From NCBI RefSeq assembly GCF_900115265.1, contig NZ_FOVU01000010.1:62001-126000 (forward strand): 64,000 nucleotides of DNA, written 5' to 3'. The notes below the pieces were generated by a model, which saw only the letters and a program-made list of their open reading frames with translations, was not told where the DNA came from and did no database searches. The position numbers were made by a program, and so were the translations under genes. The DNA comes from Bradyrhizobium sp. Ghvi (GTDB lineage: Bacteria; Pseudomonadota; Alphaproteobacteria; Rhizobiales; Xanthobacteraceae). Below are positions 28,561 to 38,759 of the stretch, in pieces. Every line of letters begins with the position of its first letter. Position 1 is the stretch's first letter.

Positions 28561-29901
28561 TCATGCGGTTGCTCGGATCGGGCTGGAGAATAAGCTTGCC
28601 GGATGATCCAAACCGTAGTGCTCGCGCAGGGTGGTGCCGGTGTAATCGTGGCGGAACAGGCCGCGCTTGCGCAGGATCGGCACGACCTGCTCGGCGAACA
28701 GGTCGAAGCCGCCGGGCAGCCATGGAGGCATGACGTTGAAGCCGTCGGCCGCACCATTCTCGAACCAGGTCTGGATGTTATCGGCGATCTTTTCCGGCGG
28801 GCCGGCGATCACCCAATGGCCGCGCGCGCCGGCGAGGCGCTGCACGAGTTGACGGATCGTCGGCTTTTCGCGATCGACGATGTCGACGACGAGCTTGAAC
28901 CGGCTGGCAACGCCATGCGCGCCATTGGCGTCGATCAGATGACGCGGGAAGGGGGCGTCAAGATCGAAGCCGGTGAGGTCAAGCCCGGTCATCTGGCGGA
29001 GCTGGGTCAGCGAGAACTCCGGCTGGATCAGGGTATTGAACTCCTCCTGGAGCCGGTCCGCCTCAACTTGTGTGCTGGCGATGAACGGAGAGATGCCGGG
29101 CAGGATCTTGATCTGATCGGGGCTCCGGTCGAACGCGCGCGCCTGACGTTTGATGTCGGAATAGAACTCCTGCGCGCTCGCCAATGTCTGGTGGGCGGTG
29201 AAGATCGCTTCGGCAAAGCGCGCGGCAAAGGCGCGCCCGTCCTCGGAAGAGCCGGCCTGAACGTAGACCGGTCGTCCCTGCGGCGTTCGCGGCACGTTGA
29301 GCGGTCCACGCACGCGAAAGTGCTTTCCGATGTGGTCGATGGTGTGGATCTTGTTCGTATCCGCGAAGACGCCGGATAGGGGATCGTTGACCAGCGCGTC
29401 GTCTTCCCAGCTGTCCCATAGCCTCGTGATGACATCGAGATATTCCCGCGCCCGCTCATAGCGCTCGTGATGCGGCGGATGCTCGGGCAGGCCGAAATTC
29501 TGCGCGGCTTGCGGCGAGCTCGTCGTTACGATGTTCCATCCCGCGCGGCCCCCGCTGATGTGATCGAGCGAGGCGAACAGCCGCGCGAGATTGTACGGCT
29601 CCGTGTAGGTCGTGGACGCCGTCGCGATCAAGCCGATGCGTTTGGTGGCGGACGCGATCGCGGTGAGGAGCGTAATCGGCTCAAGGCGGATGCGCTGTGC
29701 GTAACGGACATTGTCCGCCAGTGCTGGTCCATCGGCGAAGAAGACGGCGTCGAATTTGTGCGCTTCGGCCCGTTGCGCGAGCTCCTGATAGTAAGTGACG
29801 TCGAGGATGCGGTTAGCTGTCGAGAGTTTATGACGCCAAGCCGCCTCGTGATGGCCGTCCGGGTAGATGAAGAAGTTCAAGGAAAGTTGTCGATTGCTCA
29901 T
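28561..29901 (-). CDS. LLM-class flavin-dependent monooxygenase (NtaA/SnaA/DszA family)
   Basis: 446 residues beginning at an ATG at 29901 (SNRQLSLNFFIYPDGHHEAAWR). Family signatures are KFDAVFFADGPA, GWNIVTTSSPQAAQNFGL and VYVQAGSSEDGRAFAARFAE. It uses reduced FMN and oxygen to attack a carbon-sulfur or carbon-nitrogen bond. It is divergent from a TauD-like dioxygenase and SsuABC-like importer, so desulfonation or sulfide oxidation in sulfur scavenging is likely. The frame is open to 30192, but that extension is upstream sequence without protein character. No flavin reductase gene is adjacent. Confidence 0.88.
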   Translation of the reverse strand: MSNRQLSLNFFIYPDGHHEAAWRHKLSTANRILDVTYYQELAQRAEAHKFDAVFFADGPALADNVRYAQRIRLEPITLLTAIASATKRIGLIATASTTYTEPYNLARLFASLDHISGGRAGWNIVTTSSPQAAQNFGLPEHPPHHERYERAREYLDVITRLWDSWEDDALVNDPLSGVFADTNKIHTIDHIGKHFRVRGPLNVPRTPQGRPVYVQAGSSEDGRAFAARFAEAIFTAHQTLASAQEFYSDIKRQARAFDRSPDQIKILPGISPFIASTQVEADRLQEEFNTLIQPEFSLTQLRQMTGLDLTGFDLDAPFPRHLIDANGAHGVASRFKLVVDIVDREKPTIRQLVQRLAGARGHWVIAGPPEKIADNIQTWFENGAADGFNVMPPWLPGGFDLFAEQVVPILRKRGLFRHDYTGTTLREHYGLDHPASLFSSPIRATA

Positions 29902-30548
29902 GGCATGGCTCGCAAATGTTGATCGTTGATGTCGGCTGGCGATCGTGAGGGTAGTCGACTCTATGTCGGGCATCTCGAGGCTGTCGATGAAATGAATTTG
30001 CATTGTTGCATGGGATGCGAGCATGAAGCCCGTGAGCGCTTCGCCGAACGGAGATGAGTACGTTTGTTGGCAACACCAGCCGAGGTGTTTCAGTCTGCTT
30101 CGAGCGCCGATTGACTCGATTTGACCCACCTTCGGGCGCGCAAGGTAGACAGATAGTCCGTGATGATCGCAAATATTTCCGTCTCCGCGCAACGAACGAA
30201 GCGATCATCGCGCGCTAGGGAAAACAAAGCTGGATTCATTTCATTGACTGGATCGCGATCGCTTTTACGATCTGCAAGGTACAAGCGAGGTCGTTCACCA
30301 TGCGGCAATTCGATCCACACGTCGTTCGCAAAGCAACCCGGCTGATGTCGGCGCTGTGCGCGCGCTGTTGCGCCGAAACGATTGCGGAGAGCTGTACCGC
30401 CGGGATCCGCGTGCCGCAGCCGATCTAGCTGCCGACGTGATCCCCTAGACGACAAAATCCAAGGCTTCACCATCACTCATCCGCTGCGCGCACGACCTGC
30501 GCGAGGCGGAGCTTTGTCCAGAAAATCGAAAAGAGAGAGAGCAACATC
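29902..30548. promoter_or_regulatory. Divergent intergenic region, LLM gene / TauD operon
   Basis: About 650 bases with no supported gene between two oppositely oriented sulfur-scavenging genes. It must contain both promoters. I could not pick out a convincing CysB-like or sigma-54 site. Upstream frames on both strands are shadows or extensions without a ribosome site. Confidence 0.45.
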
Positions 30549-31478
30549 ATGAGCAACACAGCCATCATCGACAACGTCATTCCGCGCGTCGATATCGTCA
30601 AACGCGCGGCGCGGCTCGGCGCCGAGATCCGAAACGTCAAGCTGTCCGGCGATCTGTCCGATGACGTCATTCGCGCCATCAACCGGGTGCTGCTCGAGCA
30701 CAAGGTGATCTTCTTCCGCGACCAGGCTCATCTCGACGATGCCGAGCAGGAGCGGTTTGCCGTCCGGCTCGGCAAGCTCGTGCCGCACCCGACGGTCGGC
30801 GCGACCAAGGGCACGTCTTCGATCCTGGAATTGGACTCCGGCCGCGGCGGCGGCCGTGCCGACCAGTGGCACACCGACGTCACCTTCGTCGATGCCTATC
30901 CAAAGATCTCGGTATTGCGCGGCGTGGTGATTCCGCCCTATGGCGGCGACACGGTATGGTCGAACACGGCGGCGGCCTATCTCGATCTGCCGGCGCCACT
31001 GCGCAGGCTCGCCGACGAGCTCTGGGCGGTCCACAGCAACGCCTATGACTATGCCGTGAAGACGCGTGCGTCCGAGGCGGACCGCAAGCATTTCGACGAA
31101 GTCTTCACCGGCACCATCTACGAGACCGAGCATCCGGTGGTGCGGGTTCATCCGGAAACGGGCGAACGTACGCTCGTGCTCGGCAATTTCGTCCAGCGCT
31201 TCGTGGGCTTGCCGAAATATGATGGCCAGAAGCTGTTCGACCTGTTTCAGTCGCACATCACCGCGCCGGAAAACACGGTGCGCTGGACTTGGCAGGCCGG
31301 CGACGTTGCGATCTGGGACAACCGCGCGACCCAGCACTACGCGGTCAATGATTATGGCGATCAGCACCGCGTCGTTCGCCGCGCGACGATCGATGGCGAC
31401 GTGCCGCTCAGCGTCGACGGCCGTCGCAGCGTGACGCGCGTCAAGTCGCCGAAACCGCAGACCGCCAAGGCTGCTTGA
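30549..31478 (+). CDS. TauD/TfdA family 2-oxoglutarate-dependent dioxygenase
   Basis: 309 residues. The Fe(II) facial triad is H108 and D110 (QWHTDVTF) with H263 (NRATQHYAV); the oxoglutarate-binding arginine follows in VVRRATI. Such enzymes hydroxylate alkyl sulfonates or sulfates to release sulfite or sulfate and an aldehyde. It heads the operon with an SsuABC-like importer, in line with sulfonate use. Substrate class within TauD/TfdA (taurine, alkyl sulfate, aryloxy acid) is not resolved. Confidence 0.9.
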   Translation: MSNTAIIDNVIPRVDIVKRAARLGAEIRNVKLSGDLSDDVIRAINRVLLEHKVIFFRDQAHLDDAEQERFAVRLGKLVPHPTVGATKGTSSILELDSGRGGGRADQWHTDVTFVDAYPKISVLRGVVIPPYGGDTVWSNTAAAYLDLPAPLRRLADELWAVHSNAYDYAVKTRASEADRKHFDEVFTGTIYETEHPVVRVHPETGERTLVLGNFVQRFVGLPKYDGQKLFDLFQSHITAPENTVRWTWQAGDVAIWDNRATQHYAVNDYGDQHRVVRRATIDGDVPLSVDGRRSVTRVKSPKPQTAKAA

Positions 31479-31506
31479 TAGCGGATCACCGACAGGACTT
31501 ACCGAT

Positions 31507-32562
31507 ATGAACTCTCTGTTTCGATTTGTTCGCGCGCGGCATCGCGCCGCGCGCAAGGCCGCAAACTTGCTGATTGCCAGCGCTCTGGCATTGGGCCTTG
31601 CTGCTCCCGCCTTCGCCGAGCCGCCGCTCGACAAGACCGAGATCCGCTATCAGGGCTGGGCTGGGCAGGTAACGTTCATAGAGCTCGCCGACGATCTCGG
31701 CTATCTCGCTCCGCTGAAGCTGAAGTGGGTCGGTAACACAATCAGCGGCCCGCAAGACATCCAGACCGTCGTGACCGGCGATATCGACATCGGGGGTGCC
31801 TTCTATGGTGCGATCCTCAAGCTGATCGCGGTAAAGGCGCCGATCAAGGCGGTCGTCGGCTATTACGGCTCCGATGACAATACCTATAATGGCTATTACG
31901 TGAAGGCGGACAGCCCGATCAGGACGGCGCGCGACCTGATCGGCAAGAAGGTCGCCGTCAACACATTAGGTGCGCATCTGGAGTTCGTGCTCCGCGAATA
32001 TCTTGCCCGCAACGGTCTGACCCCGGCGGAGGCCAAGCAGGTGATGCTGGTGGCAATCCCGCCGGTGAGCGGTGAGCAGGCGTTGCGCCAGGGACAGGTC
32101 GAGGTGACAACGCTGAACGGCGTCTTACGCGACAAGGCACTGGAACGTGGTGGCATACGCAGCCTGTTCGCCGACACGGATCTGTTCGGCAATTTCACGG
32201 GCGGGTCCTATGTGCTGCGGGACAAGTTCATCAGGGACAACCCCGAAGCATCCCGCAAGCTCATCGAGGGCGTGTCCCGCGCCATCGCATGGGCGCAGAC
32301 CACTCCGCCCGAGGACGTCCGTGCGCGCTTCGAACGCATCATCTCCGAGCGCAAAAGGAATGAGGATGCCACGCCGATCAAGTACTGGAAGAGTACCGGC
32401 GTTGCGAGCAAGGGCGGCCTGATCTCGGATGCCGAGATACAGGTGTGGATCGACTGGCTGGAGAAGGATGGCCTCTTCAAACCGGGCCAGATCAAGGCCT
32501 CTGACACCTACACCAACGCCTTCAACTATTTCCGCCCCGGCAAGACCGCGGAGGCGCAATGA
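31507..32562 (+). CDS. Aliphatic-sulfonate-type ABC transporter substrate-binding protein
   Basis: 351 residues. A signal peptide with a twin-arginine-like RRAARKAANLL stretch ends near AFAEPP. The mature part has the SsuA/TauA/NMT1 layout (IRYQGWAGQVTFIELADDLGY; GPQDIQTVVTGDIDIGGAFYG; LIGKKVAVNTLGAHLEF). It follows the TauD-like gene by 28 bases. It delivers its ligand to the SsuB/SsuC-like transporter that follows. Confidence 0.9.
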   Translation: MNSLFRFVRARHRAARKAANLLIASALALGLAAPAFAEPPLDKTEIRYQGWAGQVTFIELADDLGYLAPLKLKWVGNTISGPQDIQTVVTGDIDIGGAFYGAILKLIAVKAPIKAVVGYYGSDDNTYNGYYVKADSPIRTARDLIGKKVAVNTLGAHLEFVLREYLARNGLTPAEAKQVMLVAIPPVSGEQALRQGQVEVTTLNGVLRDKALERGGIRSLFADTDLFGNFTGGSYVLRDKFIRDNPEASRKLIEGVSRAIAWAQTTPPEDVRARFERIISERKRNEDATPIKYWKSTGVASKGGLISDAEIQVWIDWLEKDGLFKPGQIKASDTYTNAFNYFRPGKTAEAQ

Positions 32563-33425
32563 GCTCGGTCAAAATCAGCTTCGAGCACGTCCGTAAGGAG
32601 TTCGTGACCCGAGGTCAGGGGAGCGGTCCTGCGGACCGCTTCCCCGCCCTGGAAGACATCACGCTAGATGTTCACACGGGCGAGTTCCTGGCCCTGGTTG
32701 GCCCGAGCGGCTGCGGGAAATCGACCTTGCTCGATTTGCTCGGCGGGCTGACGGCACCGACCAGCGGCCGCATCCTGCTCGACGGGCGGCGGATCACAGG
32801 GCCCGCGCGCGACCGCGGCATCGTGTTCCAGCAATACGCACTGTTTCCCTGGCGCACCGCCTTGGAGAATGTCGAGTTTGGACTCGACATCGCCGGGCTC
32901 AAAGCGGCGCAGCGGCGGGAGATCGCGCGGCATTTCCTTGACCTCGTCGGCTTATCCGACTTTGCCCGTCATTATCCGCACGAACTCTCCGGCGGCATGA
33001 AGCAGCGCGTCGCGATCGCGCGCAGCCTCGCCTATGATCCGGAGGTTCTGCTGATGGACGAGCCGTTTGCCGCGTTGGATGCACAGACGCGCGAGACGCT
33101 CCAGACCGAACTGCTGGGGATTTGGCGCGCGACCGGCAAGACTATCGTCTTCATCACCCATGGCATCGACGAAGCCGTCGTCCTCGGCCAGCGCGTGGCC
33201 GTGATGACCTCGCTACCGGGCCGGATCAAAGAAGTTGTTGACATTCCAGTGTCGCTACGCGGCGAGTCCGACGACGTACGTTCGCTGCCGGAATTCGGCC
33301 ATGTCAGGCACGAGGTCTGGAACCTGCTCCGCGAAGAAGTGCAGAAGGCCCAGCAGGGACAATCGGGCGCGAGCGCCAGTGCGCATCGCGCCGGCCGCAT
33401 CTTAAAGGAGCTCGCACATGTCTAG
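32559..33425 (+). CDS. Sulfonate/nitrate-type ABC transporter ATP-binding protein (SsuB-like)
   Basis: 288 residues with Walker A GPSGCGKST, Q-loop VFQQYALFPWRT, signature LSGGMKQR, Walker B LLMDEPFAALD and H-loop ITHGIDEAV, the pattern of SsuB/TauB/NrtD. It overlaps the binding-protein stop (ATGA) and runs eight bases into the permease gene. Confidence 0.92.
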   Translation: MSSVKISFEHVRKEFVTRGQGSGPADRFPALEDITLDVHTGEFLALVGPSGCGKSTLLDLLGGLTAPTSGRILLDGRRITGPARDRGIVFQQYALFPWRTALENVEFGLDIAGLKAAQRREIARHFLDLVGLSDFARHYPHELSGGMKQRVAIARSLAYDPEVLLMDEPFAALDAQTRETLQTELLGIWRATGKTIVFITHGIDEAVVLGQRVAVMTSLPGRIKEVVDIPVSLRGESDDVRSLPEFGHVRHEVWNLLREEVQKAQQGQSGASASAHRAGRILKELAHV

Positions 33426-34293
33426 CCTTGAAACATTGACGCTGCTGGAGCTCGCGCATGGGCGTCCCGAATCCATGTCTGGTGCGGATCGCCGACCAAG
33501 GCCGATCGCCGGCCGGATTCGTGCGACCGTGCGTGGGTTCGGCGCGCTCGGGTGTCGCTCGCTGCTGCTCATTGCTCTGCTGTCGATCTGGGAGGCCGCC
33601 CCGCGGCTCGGCCTCGTTGATCCGGTGTTCCTGCCGCCGTTTTCGGAAGTGATTGCCGCTGGCTGGCAGCTCGCGCAGACCGGGGAGCTTTATGACGACG
33701 TCTCGGCGAGCCTGCTGCGCGCCCTGAGCGGCTTCCTGATCTCGGTTGCCTTGATCGTTCCGCTGGGACTGCTCGTCGGCTGGTACGCCCGGCTCGGCAA
33801 TCTCCTCAACCAGCTCATCGAGATCTGCCGCAATACTGCGCCGCTGGCGCTGCTGCCGGTGTTCATCCTGCTGCTCGGCATCGGCGAAATGTCGAAGATC
33901 ACCATGGTGATCTATAGCTGTGCCTGGCCGCTGCTGCTCAACACGATTGCTGCCGTCAGGCAGGTCGATCCGCTCCTGATTAAGTCGGCGCGGACGATGG
34001 GCGCGACGGCGCCACAGCTGTTCCGCAAGGTGATCCTTCCAGCGGCACTTCCGACCATCTTTGTCGGCATTCGCCTTGCCAGCGCCTCCGCCATGCTGGT
34101 GCTGGTCGCCTCCGAGATGGTCGGCGCCAAGGCGGGGCTCGGCTATCTCATTATCAACAGCCAGTACAGCTTTCTGATCCCGCAGATGTATTTCGGCATC
34201 CTGGGCATCACGGTGATCGGGCTGGCGTTCAATGCCGTGCTCCAGACGCTGGAGCGACGCTTCATGCGATGGAAGGCGCTGGTGGCGACATGA
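33418..34293 (+). CDS. Sulfonate/nitrate-type ABC transporter permease (SsuC-like)
   Basis: 291 residues with about six membrane segments and the BPD permease loop (LIKSARTMGATAPQLFRKVILP). SsuC/TauC family. It overlaps the ATPase gene by eight bases. The next gene of the operon is a broken flavoprotein gene. Confidence 0.92.
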   Translation: MSSLETLTLLELAHGRPESMSGADRRPRPIAGRIRATVRGFGALGCRSLLLIALLSIWEAAPRLGLVDPVFLPPFSEVIAAGWQLAQTGELYDDVSASLLRALSGFLISVALIVPLGLLVGWYARLGNLLNQLIEICRNTAPLALLPVFILLLGIGEMSKITMVIYSCAWPLLLNTIAAVRQVDPLLIKSARTMGATAPQLFRKVILPAALPTIFVGIRLASASAMLVLVASEMVGAKAGLGYLIINSQYSFLIPQMYFGILGITVIGLAFNAVLQTLERRFMRWKALVAT

Positions 34294-34331
34294 GCGCGGG
34301 GGCTGATCGTTCGAACGGGGCGACGTGATCA

Positions 34332-35992
34332 ATGACAAACCTAATCAACCGCGCCGAGCGCAGGTCCACATCGGGCGGATCCGTAGAATTTGATGCCGAC
34401 GTGCTGGTGCTTGGCGGCGGGCCGGCGGGCACCTGGGCTGCGGTGAGTGCGGCTGAGCGCGGCGCGCGCGTCGTTCTCGCCGACAAGGGATTTTGCGGCA
34501 CATCGGGCGCCACCGCTGCGGCAAGCACGGGTGTCTGGTATGTCGATCCCACACCGGCGGAACGCGAGGCAGCAATGGCGAGCCGCGAGAAGCTCGGTGG
34601 CCATCTTCAGGATCGCCGCCGGATGGCCCGCACGCTCGATCTCACCTATCAGCAGAGCAATCGCTTGGCCGACTGGGCTATCCCTATCCCGTTGACGAGC
34701 ACGGCAAGTCGCACCGCAGCTCGCTGCAAGGCCCAGAATATATGCGCTTGATGCGCAAGCGAACCAAGCAAGCCGGCGTCACCATTCTCGATCACAGCCC
34801 GGCGCTCGAATTGCTGGTCGATGATGCCGGCGCGGTCGCCGGTGCGAGTGGCTTGCGATGGTGCGCGCCAAGGCGGTGGTGATAGCGACCGGCGGCTGCG
34901 CGTTCCTCAGCAAGACCTTGGGATCGAACATGCTGACCGGCGACGGCTATCTGATCGCTGCCGAAGTTGGGGTCGAATTCAGCAGCATGGAATTCTCCAA
35001 CCCATATGCCATCTCGCCGGCATTCGGCTCGATCACCAAGACGCTGTTCTATGCGTGGGCGACGTTCACGTATGAGGTCGGCAGCGTGGTGCCGGGCGCG
35101 GCATCCAAGGGCGGACGATCGGCGATCGCCCGCGCTCTGCTTCAGGGCCCCGTCTATGCCAAGCTCGACAAGGCCGATGCCGACACGCAGCGGCACATGC
35201 GCGCCTCGCAGCCGAACTTTTTCATTCCATTCGACCGCACTGGGATCGACCCGTTCACCGATCGCTTTCCGGTGACCCTGCGGTTGGAAGGCACCCTCCG
35301 CGGCACCGGCGGTCTTCGCATCGTCGACGACACCTGCGCCACGAGCGTGGCAGGTCTCTATGCGGCGGGCGATGCCGCCACGCGCGAATTGATCTGCGGC
35401 GGCTTCCCCGGCGGTGGCAGCCAGAACGCCGCCTGGGCGATGTCCTCGGGGACGCTGGCGGGACAGGGCGCCGCTGCGTACGCCAGGCAAGTCGTGACGA
35501 TCGCCGCGAGGAAGTTGTCCTCGGCGGGAAAGGTCGGCTTTCGCAGCCGCTCGCAACGCGCGTTCGAACCGGCCGCGCTGACGAGGGCCGTCCAGGACGA
35601 GGTCTTTCCATATGAGCTGAACGATTTCCGCGACGCGTGCCGGCTCGATGGCGCGCTGGCCCGCCTTGACACCAGATGGCGTGAGGCTTCCGAAGCGGAT
35701 GCAGCTGACGCCGTCGAGCTGTTGCGCGCGCGCGAAAGCGCGGCGATGCTGGCCACCGCGCGCTGGATGTACCTTAGCGCGCTGGCGCGTCGGGAAAGCC
35801 GCGGCATGCGAGCTCTATTGTCCCGAGGACGCGATCTATGTCTCGCCATTTGCAGATGAGAGCCAGCCGGTCGAGCTCATTGCGCTCAGGCAGACGGATA
35901 TAATGGGTAGCTACCGACGGGCTGTCGGATGGACCAGCGACGCAAAAGATCGCCGAAGCGCCGATCGCAGCTTCCTCCTTTTCGGTCATTAG
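34332..35992 (+). pseudogene. Flavoprotein (AprA/fumarate-reductase-like) gene broken and fused to a ferredoxin gene tail
   Basis: Frame 1 (from ATG 34332) has the FAD motif VLVLGGGPAGTWAAVSAAERG. Near 34675 one base is missing and the protein continues in another frame as YPYPVDEHGKSHRSSLQGPE. Near 34855 it shifts again to RAKAVVIATGGCAFLSKTLG and runs to about 35800 with AAGDAATRELICGGFPGGGS. There, at GGCATGC, the flavoprotein ends early and a different frame gives ACELYCPEDAIYV and MGSYRRAVGW, the C-terminus of a 4Fe-4S ferredoxin. The intact locus probably had a flavoprotein and its ferredoxin, a pair seen with SsuABC-like importers. Function is lost. Confidence 0.8.
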
Positions 35993-36545
35993 AAGACTGC
36001 GACTACAATCAGCATGTCGAAGCCGGGCCGCGCTGGCGCGAGCAGATCTAAGCGTTTGCCCATTCAAGATCGAGCTTCATTTCCGGCGTTGGCTCCGGGC
36101 TGTCGACGGTGGGTGGCTGGAAACGGGCTTGGAGCTCGATCAGCATCCGTGGCGTGCGATAGACGCAACAAACTTGTGGAGTGGGCAAGCGAACTGTCAA
36201 CGCGAGGCATTCGTCACCCACTTTGAGCAGGCGCTGACAACGCGGTCACTGCCAAAAAAGATCGCGATCGACACCAATCACAGAAAACATCCGCTGAGCC
36301 AAGGCAGGCGGCGCAGATGCAATCAGCATGTAGAGCGCCCAACCTAACCAACCTCTCATTGTTCACTGCTAGAAAAGCCGGTATAGCGCGCTGGGACCGG
36401 AAGTCGCCGGGGAGGTGAAGCTTGCGTCATTATGATGGCCATGCTCGAGCGGGTCGAGGTACTACCAAGCCGCGGCGGCCGCTTCTGTAGCAATGGCTTC
36501 TTGCGCGCGGCGGAAGGCCCCTCTAACCGCACGTCGCCCGTGCCC
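35993..36545. other. Unassigned region between broken flavoprotein and groEL
   Basis: About 550 bases. Short frames on the plus strand (36014-36226, 36129-36347) lack ribosome sites and known motifs. It may hold more debris of the truncated sulfur operon; no terminator is obvious. Confidence 0.35.
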
Positions 36546-38182
36546 TTAGAAGTCCATTGCGCCAGGACCGGCGGGGACGGGTTGGCCGGCTCCATCCTTC
36601 TTCTTGGGAGTTTCGGCGACCATGGCCTCTGTCGTGATCAAAAGACCGGCAATTGAAGCTGCGTCCTGTAGCGCGGACCTTACGACCTTGGTCGGGTCGA
36701 TGATGCCTTTCGCGAACAAATTACCGTATTCAGCTGTTTGGGCATCGAAGCCCCAGGCGTAGTCCTTGCTCTCAAGCACCTTTCCGACCACGATCGATCC
36801 ATCTTCGCCCGCATTCTCCGCGATCTGCCGCGCGGGCCAGGTGAGCGCTCGCTTCACGCTTTCCAGGCCGTGGTGCTGATCGTCGTTTGCGGGCTTGAGC
36901 TTCGCCAAGGCCATCGTGGCCCGCAGCAGCGCCACTCCGCCGCCCGGAAGAATACCTTCTTCAACGGCGGCGCGCGTTGCATGCATGGCGTCGTCGACGC
37001 GGTCTTTCCGCTCCTTGACCTCGATTTCGGTAGCGCCCCCCACCCGGTCACGGCGACTCCGCCGGCAAGCTTTGCCAGCCGTTCCTGCAGCTTTTCACGA
37101 TCATAGTCGGAGGTGGTGTCTTCGATTTCAGTTCTGATCTGCTTAATGCGCGCCTCAATCTCCGATTTCTTGCCGGCACCGCTGACGATGGTCGTATTGT
37201 CCTTGTCGATCGAGACCTTCTTGGCGCGTCCCAGCATATTGAGCGTGACGTTCTCGAGCTTCGTGCCGAGTTCCTCGGAGATGAAGTTGCCGCCAGTAAG
37301 GATCGCAATATCCTGCAACATGGCTTTGCGCCGGTCACCGAACCCGGGCGCCTTGACAGCGGCGACCTTCAATCCAGCCCGCAGCCTGTTCACGACAAGC
37401 GTCGCAAGTGCCTCGCCTTCTACGTCTTCGGCGATGATAAGCAGGGGCTTGCCGCTCTGCACGATGGCTTCCAGCAAGGGCAGCATCGGCTGCAACGCGG
37501 AAAGCTTCTTTTCATGGATGAAGATGTATGGTTCGTCCAGCTCGGCGCGCATCTTTTCCACGTTGGTGGCAAAATGGGGCGAGATGTAACCGCGGTCGAA
37601 TTGCATGCCTTCGACGACCTCCAGCTCGGTCTCGAGTGACTTGGCTTCCTCCACCGTGATCACCCCCTCGTTGCCGACTTTCTTCATTGCATCGGCCAGG
37701 AAGCGTCCGATTTCCTTATCGCCATTGGCGGAAATCGTCGCGACCTGCGCTATTTCGTCGTTTGACGTAAGCTTCTTAGTATTCTTTCTTAGCTCATCGA
37801 CGACCGCGTCGACCGCGAGATCAATACCACGCTTAAGGTCCATGGGATTCATCCCAGCTGCGACCGCCTTGGCGCCTTCACGGACAATTGCATGTGCCAG
37901 AACGGTAGCAGTGGTTGTGCCATCGCCAGCCTGGTCGGAGGTCCTTGAGGCAACCTCGCGGACCATCTGTGCTCCCATATTCTCGAACTTGTCCTCGAGC
38001 TCTATTTCCTTCGCAACTGTTACGCCGTCCTTGGTAATGCGAGGTGCACCGAAGCTCTTTTCAAGCACAACATTGCGACCCTTCGGACCTAGCGTCACCT
38101 TGACGGCATTGGCCAGAATGTCGACGCCACGCAGCATTTTGTCGCGGGCCTCTGTCGAAAATCGTACCTCCTTTGCGGCCAT
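36546..38182 (-). pseudogene. groEL: groEL chaperonin gene with a single-base frameshift
   Basis: From the ATG at 38182 (GGGAGAG upstream), GroEL is intact through LAGGVAVT: VTLGPKGRNVVLEKSFG, DGVTVAKEIELEDKFENMGA and ATP-site GDGTTTATVLA are all present. One base is then missing in a G-rich run at 37034-37046. The remaining 165 codons continue in another frame (GGATEIEVKERKDRVDDAMH; EGILPGGGVALLR) and end in PAGPGAMDF instead of a GGM tail. As read, translation would go off frame for 65 residues. A sequencing error in the homopolymer is possible. No groES lies upstream; two small heat-shock genes do. Confidence 0.8.
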
Positions 38183-38296
38183 GATGGTCTCTCCCAAACG
38201 CTTACCTGCGCGATCTCAAGATCTCGTGCTCCATGCCCTTGAACGTAACGACATCGGGCCGTGGGCTTTTTCTCGCCGCTCGGCGCAATCATGCCG

Positions 38297-38695
38297 TTAG
38301 TTCACCTGAATGGCTCGCGGCTTCGCTTTCTCTGCCAACGGCAGCATGAGCGATAGCACTCCGTCCTTGAGTTCGGCTGCGATTTTGCTCTGGTCGATCG
38401 TACCGAAAAGTCGGAAGCTTCGTGAAAAGTGGCCGACATTGTACTCGGTGTACACTGGCTGTAGGCCGCGGTATTTGGAGAAGTCTAGCTTCCCGTCGAC
38501 TTTGAGCACGTCGTCCTCCACTCGGACGTCAACGCTATTCTTGTCAACTCCCGGCATTTCGAGAACTACGTTAAGCCCATCTTTGGTCTCATAGATGTCC
38601 GCGTCGGGTACGAAGATCCGTGCCGGGATGGTGGTCTCTTCCTTCTTCTCCAATTCCCGCTTTTGAGCGACCTGCAGTTCCTTCCTAGAGGCCAT
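38297..38695 (-). CDS. Small heat-shock protein (Hsp20/alpha-crystallin)
   Basis: 132 residues; the alpha-crystallin domain spans about residues 28-125 (DADIYETKDGLNVVLEMPGV; FSRSFRLFGTIDQSKIAAEL; GVLSLMLPLAEKAKPRAIQV). The ATG at 38695 has GAGGAG at eight bases; another ATG at 38701 is too close. It binds unfolded proteins during heat stress. Middle gene of the sHsp-sHsp-groEL group. Confidence 0.92.
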   Translation of the reverse strand: MASRKELQVAQKRELEKKEETTIPARIFVPDADIYETKDGLNVVLEMPGVDKNSVDVRVEDDVLKVDGKLDFSKYRGLQPVYTEYNVGHFSRSFRLFGTIDQSKIAAELKDGVLSLMLPLAEKAKPRAIQVN

Positions 38696-38759
38696 GGTCA
38701 TATCTCCTCAAAGTTGCTCGTCGTCCCGTACTGATGAACAGGTGGCGACAGATTGCGCT

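Noticed and set aside
30477..31634. Minus-strand frame of 385 codons over the TauD-like gene
   Set aside because: Spans a gene with an intact iron-binding triad and has typical shadow composition.
33304..34338. Minus-strand frame of 344 codons over the permease gene
   Set aside because: Very rich in Arg, Gln and His, as expected for the antisense of a membrane protein; no start site.
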